Source: Struthio camelus
Lineage: Eukaryota; Chordata; Aves; Struthioniformes; Struthionidae
Direction of reading: 5' to 3'
NCBI RefSeq assembly: GCF_040807025.1
Contig: NC_090944.1
Location: 110,050,238-110,114,237, forward strand
Length of the DNA stretch: 64,000 bases
The notes beneath the pieces are model-generated. The model worked only from the letters and a program-made list of their open reading frames with translations. It was not told where the DNA came from and made no database searches. Below are positions 62,776 to 64,000 of the stretch, in pieces; position 1 is the stretch's first letter; each line of letters begins with the position of its first letter. The position numbers and the translations under genes are program-made.

Positions 62776-64000
62776 AATTCTTGTGTTCACACCACAGAAG
62801 CAAAAGCACATTCAAATACAAAGAGCTCAGTTTTTGAATGGAATGTTGCGAGTACATGGAATTCTGAGCCAAAGCAGTAAGCCAGGTAATCTCAGTATCT
62901 GGTGTTCAGTATCTGAATACATTTTTCCAGTCGTGATCCAGCATTTAAGTGTACCTACTAAAACACCCAGAGTCCTGGGAGATGAAGTCCAGTGAATGTA
63001 AGGGACAGTGCACCAAACCCCAGGGTGACCACAAACCTACAACACTGAAAGGACATCATGCCAGCGTGCTTCTAGATGTAAAATATGTAGATGATGATGT
63101 CGTCCGCAGTTATCTAAACATACCATGCCAAGACAAGCAGAAGGCAGGCACAACAGACATGCCTGACAACTCAGAGCTTCAAGACATTGGTGCATATACA
63201 ACTTCAGCTTGTTCACATTTTGGGCCATGTTTGAGCTCCAGGAAAGAAACCTCCTTAGAAGAATCAAGGGTCTTCCTTGACTTAGGTGAATTCTGGAGAA
63301 GCAGCTTCTCCAGAAGACAGCACCTAAAACTTACCACCAGTGAGGGAATTTCCAAACTTAATTCAGCATCACTACCAGCATGGCCTCAAATGAGAAGATA
63401 GACTATAAATTGAGGGAAGTCAAGTATACACACTCACATGGACCAGCACGATTTGATACCATGCTCTGAAAGGTATCTCGGCCTACAGCTGGTTACAGTA
63501 CGCGTTAGAATACTTCTCAAAGAGCAGAATTACTCCTGAGGAAGGGAAACCTTAACTTCTGAGGAATCCAGCAGTGCTACTGTAAACTCCTGGAGCCAAG
63601 TGGAAATTGGATGTAGGTTTCGAATACTTACCCTGAAAGTTACGGAGTTTACAGCTTCTGAAGCAATCGTGTTTGTCATGATATAAATAGTCTTTTCTTT
63701 TCTATAAAAAGGTTGCCCAAATAAGGGATCTCTATATCCTGCCATGTTTGATATGAAAGGACTGAAACCCTTGTTGCACTAGACTAAATTAGTGATGGTC
63801 ATGACTTATGAGGAAACAAACATATTCACAGTGCAGGCTCATCTTACATGACACTTCCATTACTCAGTCCCACTTCTGAAAGTATTACTGATAGAGTCCT
63901 TGTTTTGAATTTGAATTATTGAAAAACACTCTTCGTTTTCTTGCACATACTAGAGAACTAACATGAAATTCCTTTCTTCTCAGGGTCACTAGAATCAGGT
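62776..64000 (-). other. PPM1B: Right edge, PPM1B intron
   Basis: No PPM1B exon was recognised. A 150-codon open frame at 62949-63401 (+) has no homology I know and no exon borders. It is listed under findings only. Confidence 0.4.

Noticed and set aside
61041..64000. Next upstream PPM1B exon
   Set aside because: I looked on the minus strand for the Pro/Gly-rich segment that precedes RNIIEAVYS in human and did not find it. It must lie past the right edge.

Overview
This is an ordinary vertebrate nuclear segment and almost certainly avian. The genes are split into short exons with consensus GT/AG introns. One intron carries a bird-type CR1 retrotransposon ending in the usual ATTCTGTGA-like tail, and older CR1 3' tails lie elsewhere. 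Three neighbouring genes were recognised by reading conserved exons by eye. They match the PREPL-SLC3A1-PPM1B neighbourhood known from human 2p21. No prokaryotic feature, CRISPR array or virus was seen.

Layout. (1) About 2.2-20.4 kb, + strand: PREPL, 13 coding exons to the stop, with its 5' end missing or unrecognised. The S9 Ser-Asp-His triad is present. (2) 20.4-21.8 kb: a 1.4 kb zone where PREPL and SLC3A1 converge tail to tail, with poly(A) signals on both strands. (3) 21.8-37.7 kb, - strand: SLC3A1 (rBAT), complete in 10 coding exons and 678 codons. Intron 1 holds a 1.8 kb antisense CR1. (4) 37.8-52 kb: about 14 kb with no recognisable gene, only simple repeats and a local duplication. 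(5) 52-61 kb, - strand: the 3' part of PPM1B. It has one shared exon followed by two alternative C-terminal coding exons and a long AT-rich 3' UTR. The phosphatase domain lies beyond the right edge. (6) 61-64 kb: PPM1B intron with an old CR1 copy.

Function. rBAT is the heavy chain of the renal and intestinal cystine/dibasic amino-acid transporter, partnered with b0,+AT (SLC7A9). PREPL is a serine hydrolase linked to membrane trafficking. PPM1B is a metal-dependent Ser/Thr phosphatase. PREPL and SLC3A1 are known to be deleted together in human hypotonia-cystinuria syndrome. They share a locus, not a pathway.

The most notable observation is that this rBAT lacks all three carboxylates of the ancestral glycosidase active site, while the residues tied to its transporter-chaperone role are kept. 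Human sequences were compared from memory, so alignments need confirmation. No convincing undescribed system was found.
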